From Dehalococcoidales bacterium (lineage in GTDB: Bacteria > Chloroflexota > Dehalococcoidia > Dehalococcoidales > UBA3254): a stretch of 16,350 nucleotides of DNA. Position 1 is the first letter of the stretch; each line of letters starts with the position of its first letter. The stretch is from the NCBI GenBank assembly GCA_016926695.1, contig JAFGOB010000174.1, forward strand, positions 1-16,350. Direction: 5' to 3'. The notes beneath the pieces were generated by a model that saw only the letters and a list, made by a program, of their open reading frames with translations, ran no database searches and had not been told where the DNA came from. Of this stretch, positions 6,730-13,307 are shown one piece after another. The position numbers and the translations under genes were made by a program.

Positions 6730-8697
6730 ATGTCAGAATATCCGAACCTTTTTCGAACCCTGAAAATCAATAAATACACCTATAAAAACAGGATAGTAAC
6801 CGCTCCCATGTTGTTTCCCCTGGACTTCCAGGACCCGGAAGCCGGACTGGTACATTACAGGAAGATTGAGGACCGGGCAAGAGGCGGTGCAGCCGCTGTG
6901 ATCATGGGAGAGCAAAGCGTCAATTTCGCGGATGCGGCGCGTATGCCTTTCAGACCTGTGGACTTCACCCGATACTCGGGTTTCGATTTTGAGGGTTTTA
7001 AAAAATACGCCGATATCATTCACAGGTATGACGCCGTGGCCTTGATCGAGCTGTTTCACCCGGGCCAGGCCAAAGACCCGCTTCCCGGGGGTCCCAACCC
7101 GAGAGGACCGGTAGGCTTTACCAGGGAAGACGGGGTTATTGTGGATGAGATGGACGAGAAGATGATGGAGCAGACCTGTGAGGACTTCGCCACCGCCGCT
7201 TCCTTCATGCAGGCCGCCGGCTTCGACGGCATTCTTACTCACTCCGGACATGGCTGGCTCTTCTCGCAATTTTTATCACCCATTTTTAACAAAAGAACGG
7301 ACCGGTACGGGGGCAGACTAGAAAACAGGGCCCGTTTCCCGGTCGAGATCTTCAAACGCATCAGGAAGCGGGCCGGACCTGATTTCATCATTGAAGCAAG
7401 GATCTCTGGCAGAGACGGGGTACCCGGCGGGATTGAGGCCGAGGAGGTAGGACGGTTTTGTAAAATGCTCGAAGGCATCGTTGACTCCGTGCATATCTCT
7501 GCGGGCCTGTACTACAATCCTGTGGTTACCAACCAGTTCTCCTCCATGTTCGCGGAGCACGGCTGCAACGCTGATCTATCCGCCGAGGTAAAAAAATATA
7601 CCTCCCTGCCCGTGGGGGTGGTAGGCGGCATTAATTCTCCAGAACTAGCCGAGCAGATTATTGCCGGTGGTAAGGCGGACTTTATTGTCCTGGCCAGGCA
7701 GGCCATAGCAGACCCCGATTTTCCCACTAAAGCGTTTGAAGGACGGGAAGCGGAGATCAGGAGATGTGTACGCTGCTACACCTGTATGCCGGGTTCTCCC
7801 CATGTTTATAAGTTTGATATGGCCTCTGCCAGGAGGAAATCGGGCACCTGCTCCATCAACCCCCAAGCTTTACCTCCCGTGCCCCTGAAAGATATTCCGG
7901 CTCCCGGCGGTTCACGCAAAGTGCTGGTTGCCGGCGGAGGCGCCGGCGGTATGCAGGCCGCCATCACGGCCGCTGAGAGAGGACATAAAGTCACTCTGGC
8001 TGAAAAAAGCGGCAGGCTGGGCGGTATTCTCAATTTTACCGATGCGGACGTCAATAAGGAGGACCTGCGGAATTTCAAGAACCTGCTGGTGCGTGAAGTT
8101 AAAAGGCAAGGGGTGAATGTGCGTCTTGATTCTGAAGTTACTCCCGCTTTCATCGAAAGCGTGAGACCGGATGCTATTATCCTGGCGCTGGGATCATCGG
8201 TCCTGACGCCGGATATTCCGGGTATTAAAGGCGCGCTCCACGCTCTTGACGTGTACAACCCCTCAAACGGGATAGGCCAACGCGTGATCATGGTTGGAGG
8301 CGGTCTGGCCGGCTGTGAGACCGCTCTGCACCTGGCAAAGACCGGACATACCGTCACTGTTATCGAAATGCTGGAGCATCTTGCCGCTGAGTCTTTTGGC
8401 ATGTATCGTGAAGCGCTGATGCTGGAAATGGAGAAATACCGTGTAACCGGAAAACCCGGTACCCACTGCCTGGAAATTTCGCCCTCCGGCGTCAGGGTGG
8501 AAAATGGAGAAGGTACACAGGAGGTTATCAAAGCGGATACCGTCGTTTACGCCCTGGGGATGAAGTCCAACAGCACCGCCGTACTACGTACTGCTGCCGG
8601 AGAGATTCCGGTCTATGAGGTGGGCGATTGCGTAAAAGTCGCCAGGGTTTTAGACGCTGTTGAAGCAGGCTTTATGGCGGCCATGAAGATAATATGA
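6730..8697 (+). CDS. FMN/4Fe-4S/FAD ene-reductase (OYE-like, TMADH/FadH/BaiH type)
   Basis: A 655-aa multidomain oxidoreductase, full length for the 2,4-dienoyl-CoA reductase / trimethylamine dehydrogenase / bile-acid BaiCD-BaiH group. Residues 1-340 form the FMN-binding TIM barrel (KNRIVTAPM near 20-27; HSGHGWLFSQFLSP at 171-184, with the two family histidines; NKRTDRYGG; VGVVGGI; DFIVLARQAIADPD). Cysteines 346, 349, 352 and 374 (CVRCYTC, then SGTCSINPQ) should bind a 4Fe-4S cluster. Residues 397-655 are the FAD/NAD(P)H part, with Rossmann glycines VAGGGAGGMQA (400-410) and MVGGGLAGCETALHLA (521-536) and a final VYEVGDC. Electrons would pass from NAD(P)H through FAD and Fe-S to FMN to reduce an activated C=C bond. 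In the H-x-x-H block, Trp176 stands where many relatives have the catalytic Tyr. The start has AAAGGAGGGG upstream. Confidence 0.9.
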   Translation: MSEYPNLFRTLKINKYTYKNRIVTAPMLFPLDFQDPEAGLVHYRKIEDRARGGAAAVIMGEQSVNFADAARMPFRPVDFTRYSGFDFEGFKKYADIIHRYDAVALIELFHPGQAKDPLPGGPNPRGPVGFTREDGVIVDEMDEKMMEQTCEDFATAASFMQAAGFDGILTHSGHGWLFSQFLSPIFNKRTDRYGGRLENRARFPVEIFKRIRKRAGPDFIIEARISGRDGVPGGIEAEEVGRFCKMLEGIVDSVHISAGLYYNPVVTNQFSSMFAEHGCNADLSAEVKKYTSLPVGVVGGINSPELAEQIIAGGKADFIVLARQAIADPDFPTKAFEGREAEIRRCVRCYTCMPGSPHVYKFDMASARRKSGTCSINPQALPPVPLKDIPAPGGSRKVLVAGGGAGGMQAAITAAERGHKVTLAEKSGRLGGILNFTDADVNKEDLRNFKNLLVREVKRQGVNVRLDSEVTPAFIESVRPDAIILALGSSVLTPDIPGIKGALHALDVYNPSNGIGQRVIMVGGGLAGCETALHLAKTGHTVTVIEMLEHLAAESFGMYREALMLEMEKYRVTGKPGTHCLEISPSGVRVENGEGTQEVIKADTVVYALGMKSNSTAVLRTAAGEIPVYEVGDCVKVARVLDAVEAGFMAAMKII

Positions 8698-8783
8698 TAT
8701 CAACCGGGCTTCGCTATTTCTGTAAATATATTGCGAAATGTATAAACAATTAATATTTGAAATTGACAGGCAGGAGGTAGAAT

Positions 8784-9455
8784 ATGGAAGTGAACCAGGC
8801 TATTCTGGAACGCTACAGCGCTCGCGATTTCAAACCGGACCCCGTAGACAGGCCGACCCTGGAAAAGATACTTGAAACGGCTTTACGCAGTCCGTCATCC
8901 GGCAACGGTCAGCCCTGGCAGATTTTTGTGGCCTGCGGGGCGGTAACGGAAAAAATAACACGTGAATACCTGGAGCGATTTGCCGCGGATGTCCCCGGTA
9001 AACCGGAGATGTCGGGACTGACTCCCGATCAGCAGCCGCAGGCCATGCGTGACCGCATGAAACAGATCACGAACGACCGCCTCAAACTGCTAGGCATCAA
9101 TGCCCAGGACAGCGTTGCCATGAAGGGCTACAGGGAAATCGGGGGAAGGCTGTTCCGGGCCCCGGTGCTGGTCATTCTCTGTATGGATAAGGATCTCAAC
9201 ACCTGGTCGGTACTTGACATAGGCCTGATAGCGCAGTCCATCATGCTGGCAGCCAGAGGCGCCGGAGTGGACTCCATAATCGCCCAGTCTTTCGTTTCCC
9301 AACCGGATATTCTGCGCAGGGAGCTGGAAATTCCGCCAGGCCTCAAGATCGTAACCGGAATCGGGCTGGGATATCAAAATCCGGAAAGCATCATCAACAC
9401 TTACCGCAGTCCCCGTAGAACGCTTCAGGAAGCGGTGACTTTCAAAGGCATTTAG
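8784..9455 (+). CDS. nitroreductase-family flavoprotein (223 aa)
   Basis: An FMN-dependent nitroreductase-fold enzyme of usual length (about 200-230 aa). The N-terminal FMN phosphate-binding helix reads ERYSARDFKPDPVD (residues 9-22), followed by the ETALRSPSSGNGQPWQIFV block (32-50). The C-terminal FMN-contact strand is IVTGIGLGYQNPE near residue 190, then RSPRRTLQEAVTF. The middle holds a helical insertion (about 60-115) and the dimer helix DIGLIAQSIMLAARGAGVDS. Members reduce nitroaromatics, quinones, enones or iodinated compounds with NAD(P)H. AGGAGG lies 6 nt before the ATG. It is 86 nt after the ene-reductase and may share its transcript. The physiological substrate is unknown; neighbours suggest reduction of unsaturated or electrophilic organics. 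Confidence 0.88.
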   Translation: MEVNQAILERYSARDFKPDPVDRPTLEKILETALRSPSSGNGQPWQIFVACGAVTEKITREYLERFAADVPGKPEMSGLTPDQQPQAMRDRMKQITNDRLKLLGINAQDSVAMKGYREIGGRLFRAPVLVILCMDKDLNTWSVLDIGLIAQSIMLAARGAGVDSIIAQSFVSQPDILRRELEIPPGLKIVTGIGLGYQNPESIINTYRSPRRTLQEAVTFKGI

Positions 9456-9473
9456 CGCAACGACGCAGCGAAT

Positions 9474-9567
9474 GCCTTGAGTAAAAAATAGCTGTATTTT
9501 TGCAGCATTCTCAGGGGGAGGGGGATCTTTCTCCCTGGCATAGATATCGCTTGCGTAAACTCAAGGC
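9474..9567 (+). repeat. 9-bp inverted repeat enclosing two hairpins between the nitroreductases
   Basis: GCCTTGAGT (9474-9482) and ACTCAAGGC (9559-9567) are perfect inverted repeats. Inside lie an A/T hairpin (AAAAATA 9484-9490, TATTTTT 9495-9501, loop GCTG) and an imperfect G-rich/C-rich stem around 9513-9538. The A/T hairpin ends in a T-run and could act as a weak terminator for the first nitroreductase; the whole could also form a leader for the second. Confidence 0.4.
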
Positions 9568-9596
9568 CTGTTGAGGTTGAATCCGGAGGGTATAAA

Positions 9597-10109
9597 ATGG
9601 ACTTTAAAGAGGTAATCCTGAAAAGACAGAGTATCCGGGATTTTACGGACCAGCCCGTTTCCGACGATAAAATCAATGCTATCCTGGAAGCCGCCCGCAT
9701 TGCTCAATCCGGATGTAATTTTCAGCCGTGGAAATTTGTGGTGGTAAGGGATGCACGTATAAAGGAGCAATTGATGCAGGCGGCCAACAATCAATTTCAT
9801 GTTGGTCAGGCCCCCGTCATCATCGCTGCCGTGGCCCTTGATCCCGTCCGTATGATGCCCTGTGAAGTCCCTGCCTGTGCGGTTGACCTGGCCATTGCCG
9901 TAGAGAATATGGCTCTGGCAGCCGTGGACCAAGGGCTGGGGAGCTGCTGGATAGGCGCTTTTTCACAGAACGGCGTCAAGAAGATACTGGGCGTCCCGGA
10001 AAAATACAGGGTGGATGCCCTCTTACCTGTCGGATATCCGAAACAGGCAGGGGAGAGGAGTCCGCGTAAATCAATGGATGAAATCGTGTGTTATGACCGT
10101 TTTGGCTAA
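9597..10109 (+). CDS. short nitroreductase-family flavoprotein (170 aa)
   Basis: A compact nitroreductase-fold protein, 170 aa, matching the short subfamily common in anaerobes. FMN-binding blocks are VILKRQSIRDFTDQPVSDD (residues 6-24), ARIAQSGCNFQPWKFVVVRD (33-52), then the dimer helix CAVDLAIAVENMALAAVDQGLGSCWIGAF and the end LLPVGYPKQAGERSPRKSMDEIV. The C-terminal lobe that lines the active site is brief. GGAGGG lies 6 nt before the ATG. It shares only the family fold with the preceding nitroreductase and is not a recent duplicate. Its stop codon lies in a tandem 15-bp repeat. The substrate is unknown. Confidence 0.88.
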   Translation: MDFKEVILKRQSIRDFTDQPVSDDKINAILEAARIAQSGCNFQPWKFVVVRDARIKEQLMQAANNQFHVGQAPVIIAAVALDPVRMMPCEVPACAVDLAIAVENMALAAVDQGLGSCWIGAFSQNGVKKILGVPEKYRVDALLPVGYPKQAGERSPRKSMDEIVCYDRFG

Positions 10110-10130
10110 AGCCGCTTTGGCTAAAGACGC
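10101..10130 (+). repeat. tandem 15-bp duplication at the stop codon
   Basis: TTTGGCTAAAGCCGC (10101-10115) is followed at once by TTTGGCTAAAGACGC (10116-10130), 14 of 15 identical. The first copy contains the TAA stop of the short nitroreductase. Each copy contains GGCTAAA, so the stop is doubled out of need. A small GGCT/AGCC fold is possible. Confidence 0.75.
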
Positions 10131-10405
10131 TGTCTTCCTGATTAATTAATAACAAGTATAAGGTACGGTAATCATCCGCTCTGGTACCGGGATTTATCAT
10201 TAACCCGCGAGTTAAAACTGCATGTTTCACAGCTCTCAACGTTCTTATTTCTGCATACTCTTGTACAAAATTTCTCCGGATGATTAATTGAATCTATGCA
10301 CAAAACATCCCCCTGGCCTTCACCGGAAAGGACTGCTGAGTTCTATATTATTCTTCTGAAAAAAGGACGTCAGCAATAAAATATGGGTGCTGCCACCTAA
10401 TAAAT

Positions 10406-10448
10406 ATAGTTAATTGTATCGATTGTGTGATTTTGAACGATAGTTAAT
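10406..10448 (+). repeat. direct repeat ATAGTTAAT, 34 bp apart
   Basis: ATAGTTAAT occurs at 10406-10414 and 10440-10448. The 34-bp spacing is close to three DNA turns, which would place two bound proteins on the same face. They lie upstream of the candidate promoter. The AT-rich context means chance is possible. Confidence 0.3.
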
Positions 10449-10490
10449 AATAAGTAACAGTTTAATTCATTGATTAGTTATTTACAGGTA

Positions 10491-10519
10491 TTGATACTCG
10501 ATTGGGTAATTGTTTATAC
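10491..10519 (+). promoter_or_regulatory. possible promoter for the V4R gene set
   Basis: TTGATA (10491-10496), 16-17 nt, then TTTATA/TTATAC (10513-10519). Both boxes are imperfect. It would give a leader of about 210 nt before the ATG at 10738. Confidence 0.3.
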
Positions 10520-10737
10520 CTCATCTGGCCAGGGAAGGGGGGATTAGTGGCGGTAAGATCAGGCTTTCTTCAGGCAATGCCGGGTAACGTTCTTCTGTTT
10601 TCACGCGATATCACAAAGAACCGTATCGTCCGCTGTGAGGTTGATAAAAGTATACAATTCTCAAGAAGGCAAATCCGGGATCCATGTGATGGAAAACCGT
10701 GTAACTGATAAAAATTTATGATACGGAGATGTTCAAA

Positions 10738-10917
10738 ATGGGAACTAGATTAACACAGTATTTCAATGAAGCCAACAAACTTGGCGGTCTTAAAGCAAAG
10801 ATGCGACTGGCCGTATTGACCAAGATGTCCGGTCAAACCGCTGAAACGGAAGCCGATTCGCCGGAGAACATCAACAAGTTTGAAAAGGCAATACAGGAAG
10901 TCAGGAAAGAATTTTAA
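10738..10917 (+). CDS. small helical protein of unknown function (59 aa)
   Basis: A 59-residue protein at the head of the V4R gene set. I do not recognise the family. ATG 10738 was chosen because CGGAG (10724-10728) lies 9 nt upstream; the ATG at 10729 would touch that site. The sequence MGTRLTQYFNEANKLGGLKAKMRLAVLTKM looks like one basic amphipathic helix, followed by a short acidic linker (TAETEADSPEN) and a second helix INKFEKAIQEVRKEF. No cysteine, membrane span or signal peptide. It ends 16 nt before the first V4R-like gene, whose AAGGAG site follows the stop, so the two are probably co-translated. It may be a small partner or adaptor for the V4R proteins; this is inference from position only. 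Confidence 0.65.
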   Translation: MGTRLTQYFNEANKLGGLKAKMRLAVLTKMSGQTAETEADSPENINKFEKAIQEVRKEF

Positions 10918-10933
10918 CTGAAGGAGAAAAACC

Positions 10934-11464
10934 ATGGCTATTGTAGCAAAAAACGATATCAAATACAATCACTACTTCGACCGTAAAACCAAAAGGCACT
11001 CCATTAACGGTATACAATCAGTATTACATTGTCACCATTATACGGCTCTCTATACGCAGTTGGCCATAGATGCCGGTGAGACCGGGCTGCTGAAGGAATG
11101 CGCGCGGGAGAATTTTCGCACGGTACTCGATTTTTATTTTTCCGGCAATCCTTCCATCGACACGGTGCAGGCCAAGGTGGAAATCGCCTGCCAGTATTAC
11201 TCGCTTCTGGGACTCGGCAAGATGGTTGTGCATTTTATGGGCAGCGATAGCGGTGAAGTTGAGTTGCTTTCTTCACATACCGACAGCGGATGGATGAAAA
11301 AATGGGGAAAATTCGATAAACCGGTCAACTATATATCCGCTGGTTTTATAGAAGCGATGTTCGAGTCGGTGATGGGTCTCCCCCCGAGATCTTTCAACGC
11401 GGTGGAGTCACGGAGTATTGTAATGGGTGCAGAAACTTCAAAATTCAAAGTGATGAGGAGATAA
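10934..11464 (+). CDS. V4R-like small-ligand-binding protein, first of pair (176 aa)
   Basis: A 176-aa protein whose C-terminal half resembles the V4R (4-vinyl reductase / hydrocarbon-binding) domain, the fold seen in BchJ, the sensor part of DmpR/XylR and archaeal stand-alone proteins. Support: residues 87-175 run GLGKMVVHFMGSDSGEVEL, then VNYISAGFIEAMFESVMGLPP and VESRSIVMGAETSKFKV, matching the V4R order of strand, buried helix and closing strand. The closing strand lacks the cysteines many V4R domains have. The N-terminal half has a striking HCHHY (32-36) plus Cys56 and Cys86, possible metal or cofactor ligands. No DNA-binding or membrane part. AAGGAG precedes the ATG. The next gene follows after 3 nt with its ribosome site inside this gene, so they are coupled. 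The ligand is unknown. Confidence 0.6.
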   Translation: MAIVAKNDIKYNHYFDRKTKRHSINGIQSVLHCHHYTALYTQLAIDAGETGLLKECARENFRTVLDFYFSGNPSIDTVQAKVEIACQYYSLLGLGKMVVHFMGSDSGEVELLSSHTDSGWMKKWGKFDKPVNYISAGFIEAMFESVMGLPPRSFNAVESRSIVMGAETSKFKVMRR

Positions 11465-11467
11465 ACA

Positions 11468-12073
11468 ATGGCTATTGACAGAAAGAAGATCATAGACCAG
11501 ATGTCTCAGATAGAGATATTACCGGACGATAACGGCATTATTGAGGGATATAATGTTCTGGTGACCCAGTTTCCCACCGGTTTCTGGAACTCTTTTGCCG
11601 AGAGGCTGACGACAAGAGTGTCCGAAGATATGCTGCAGGCTACCGAGTATCTATTCTATAATGCCGCTCACGAATGCGGATACCATACTGGCTACGGCAT
11701 TATTACCTCCGATGAATGGAACGCTGTTGTAAAGCCTATGATGGAAAAAACACCTGAAGATATTCTGTATGGCGCCTATGCGGTATTCACCGCCTGGGGC
11801 TGGGCGGATTCAGAGATTGTTGAGCTTGTACCCGGCGAGAGGATGGTTGTACGGGCTTATGATTACTATGAATCCGATATAGTAAAATACGGCTCTTCGC
11901 AGAAAATGAGCGCCTATATGATCGCCGGCGTGAGTGCGGCATTTATGGAGCTGGGCTACTCCGGCAGCTATGACCCTAAAGGCAAACCCATCGGCTCATA
12001 CGAGTGCAAACAGGTAAAGGGCATGGAATGCGGCGACTCCTACGCGGAGTTCGTTGTTACAAAAGCCAAATAA
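11468..12073 (+). CDS. V4R-domain protein, second of pair (201 aa)
   Basis: A 201-aa protein with a clearer V4R domain. Residues 60-200 contain EYLFYNAAHECGYHTGYGII, TAWGWADSEIVELVPGERMVVRAYDYYESD, then MIAGVSAAFMELGY and the closing YECKQVKGMECGDSYAEFVV, which matches the family's E-C...G...C/Y-x-E/F-V ending, with Cys180 and Cys188 kept. His68, Cys70 and His73 form a further candidate ligand set. The N-terminal ~55 residues are specific (IEILPDDNGIIEGYNVL). AGGAGA (11456-11461) overlaps the end of the previous gene and lies 6 nt before the ATG, indicating coupled synthesis and probably a heteromer with the first V4R-like protein. The fold usually binds a small hydrophobic molecule or supports a metal site. 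No enzymatic role is shown. Confidence 0.7.
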   Translation: MAIDRKKIIDQMSQIEILPDDNGIIEGYNVLVTQFPTGFWNSFAERLTTRVSEDMLQATEYLFYNAAHECGYHTGYGIITSDEWNAVVKPMMEKTPEDILYGAYAVFTAWGWADSEIVELVPGERMVVRAYDYYESDIVKYGSSQKMSAYMIAGVSAAFMELGYSGSYDPKGKPIGSYECKQVKGMECGDSYAEFVVTKAK

Positions 12074-12091
12074 CAGAATAACCGCATTCTG
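12074..12091 (+). repeat. 6-bp hairpin just after the second V4R stop
   Basis: CAGAAT (12074-12079) and ATTCTG (12086-12091) with a 6-nt loop, beginning directly after the stop codon. Confidence 0.4.
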
Positions 12092-12096
12092 AACGT

Positions 12097-12132
12097 ACAG
12101 CCGGGGCATGGTATTCACCCTGCTCCGGCTGT
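12097..12132 (+). terminator. strong 12-bp hairpin between V4R pair and desulfurase
   Basis: ACAGCCGGGGCA (12097-12108) pairs along its whole length with TGCTCCGGCTGT (12121-12132), one G-U pair, 12-nt loop. No T-tract follows (GTATTCAG), so it is not a standard intrinsic terminator. It may reduce read-through or set different mRNA stability for the two halves of the operon. It lies 21 nt before the desulfurase ATG. Confidence 0.5.
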
Positions 12133-12153
12133 GTATTCAGCATTAAAACGACT

Positions 12154-13305
12154 ATGAATGAATATATCTATTTGAATAATAGTGCTACCAGCTATCCCAA
12201 ACCCACAGGCGTGTTGAGCGGGGTTTCGGATTTCCTGCACAAGCTGCCTTTTCATCATGCACGTGCCGGTTTTACCGGTGAATCCGGGGATGTTGTATTA
12301 GAGTGCAGAAAGCAGCTTGCTGCCCTGTTTAATGTCCCTGATCCGTCCAGGATTGTCTTTTCATCCGGCGCTACGGAATCGCTGAATACCGCGCTGTACG
12401 GTATTATACTAAGGGGGAAACATGTTGTCACCACCGCCGTTGAACATAATTCCGTTCTGCGTCCTTTGAAAACAATGGAGAAATCCGGAATTATCACCCT
12501 GTCGATTGTTGAGTGTGACGAGAACGGATTCGTACCGGCAGGGCAAATTGCCGATGCCATTACCGGGCAGACAGGTGCGGTGGTTGTTAACCATTGCTCA
12601 AATGTCACCGGTATTACCAATGACCTGGCGGCGATCGGCCAAATTGCCGGGCGGAAAAGTATCCCCTTTATTGTGGACGCATCGCAAAGTGCCGGTGTGT
12701 ATGCCATCGATGTGCAGAGTATGAATATCGATATTCTGGTATTTGCAGGCCATAAATCACTCTATGGTATGCAGGGCATCGGTGGAATGTACATAAGGCA
12801 AGGACTGGATGTCAAACCGTTAAAAGTCGGAGGGACCGGTGTTCGCAGCGACTATTTGTACCAGCCGGAATCATTACCCATGTTTTATGAGGCCGGGACC
12901 CAGAATTTGCCGGGCATTGTTTCTCTGTACAACGGGGTCAGGTATGTCCTTAAAGAGGGGATAGATGCCATGAGGGAGAGGAAAGAGGAATTGGTCTCCC
13001 GTATGAGAGACTATCTGTCCAACTGCCGGCAGGTAACGCTGTTTCCGGGGCCTGGCTGTGAAAAACCGACCACTATTTTTTGTTTTAATGTCGCGGGGAT
13101 CGATCCGGAAGACATCGGTTACATACTGGAAAACAATTTTGGTATTGTTGTACGCTCGGGACTGCACTGCGCCCCCCTGATTCACAGGCACATCGGCACC
13201 TTTCCTTCCGGTTCAGTCCGGATCAGCCCTTCACATTTTACCAGCGATGCAGAAGTTGAGGCATTCAATAATGCCTTGATGCAGATAATACAGATGGCGG
13301 ATTAG
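12154..13305 (+). CDS. class V aminotransferase / cysteine desulfurase family protein
   Basis: A 383-aa PLP enzyme of the NifS/IscS/SufS-related class, closest in appearance to the stand-alone 'cysteine desulfurase family' group. It takes sulfur from cysteine as a protein-bound persulfide. Visible parts: start IYLNNSATSYPKP (5-17), VFSSGATESLN (68-78), VEHNSVLRP with His97, VDASQSAGVYAIDV (174-187, PLP-binding Asp), FAGHKSLYGMQGIGG with Schiff-base Lys201, and RSGLHCAPLIHRHIGT with Cys339 as sulfur acceptor. Length is normal. The ATG has no clear ribosome binding site (the preceding bases are CATTAAAACGACT), unlike all neighbours. No IscU, SufE or TusA gene is adjacent; the nearest candidates for acceptor are the V4R proteins and the 93-aa protein. 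Confidence 0.85.
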   Translation: MNEYIYLNNSATSYPKPTGVLSGVSDFLHKLPFHHARAGFTGESGDVVLECRKQLAALFNVPDPSRIVFSSGATESLNTALYGIILRGKHVVTTAVEHNSVLRPLKTMEKSGIITLSIVECDENGFVPAGQIADAITGQTGAVVVNHCSNVTGITNDLAAIGQIAGRKSIPFIVDASQSAGVYAIDVQSMNIDILVFAGHKSLYGMQGIGGMYIRQGLDVKPLKVGGTGVRSDYLYQPESLPMFYEAGTQNLPGIVSLYNGVRYVLKEGIDAMRERKEELVSRMRDYLSNCRQVTLFPGPGCEKPTTIFCFNVAGIDPEDIGYILENNFGIVVRSGLHCAPLIHRHIGTFPSGSVRISPSHFTSDAEVEAFNNALMQIIQMAD

Positions 13306-13307
13306 AG

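Larger units (their letters stand above)
10131..10737. other. long AT-rich intergenic region before the V4R gene set
   Basis: About 600 bp without a credible gene. The weak frame at 10502-10708 starts with TTG, has no ribosome binding site and gives no recognisable product. The middle (10380-10520) is AT-rich and holds a 9-bp direct repeat and a promoter candidate. 10520-10720 is more mixed in composition and would form a leader of around 200 nt. No known riboswitch was recognised. Confidence 0.5.

Noticed and set aside
7806..8531. 241-codon minus-strand open frame inside the ene-reductase gene
   Set aside because: Antisense to well-conserved FAD/NAD domains; Ser/Pro/Arg-rich product typical of a shadow frame.
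10502..10708. 68-codon frame upstream of the V4R set
   Set aside because: TTG start without ribosome site, mixed-composition product, overlaps the candidate promoter.
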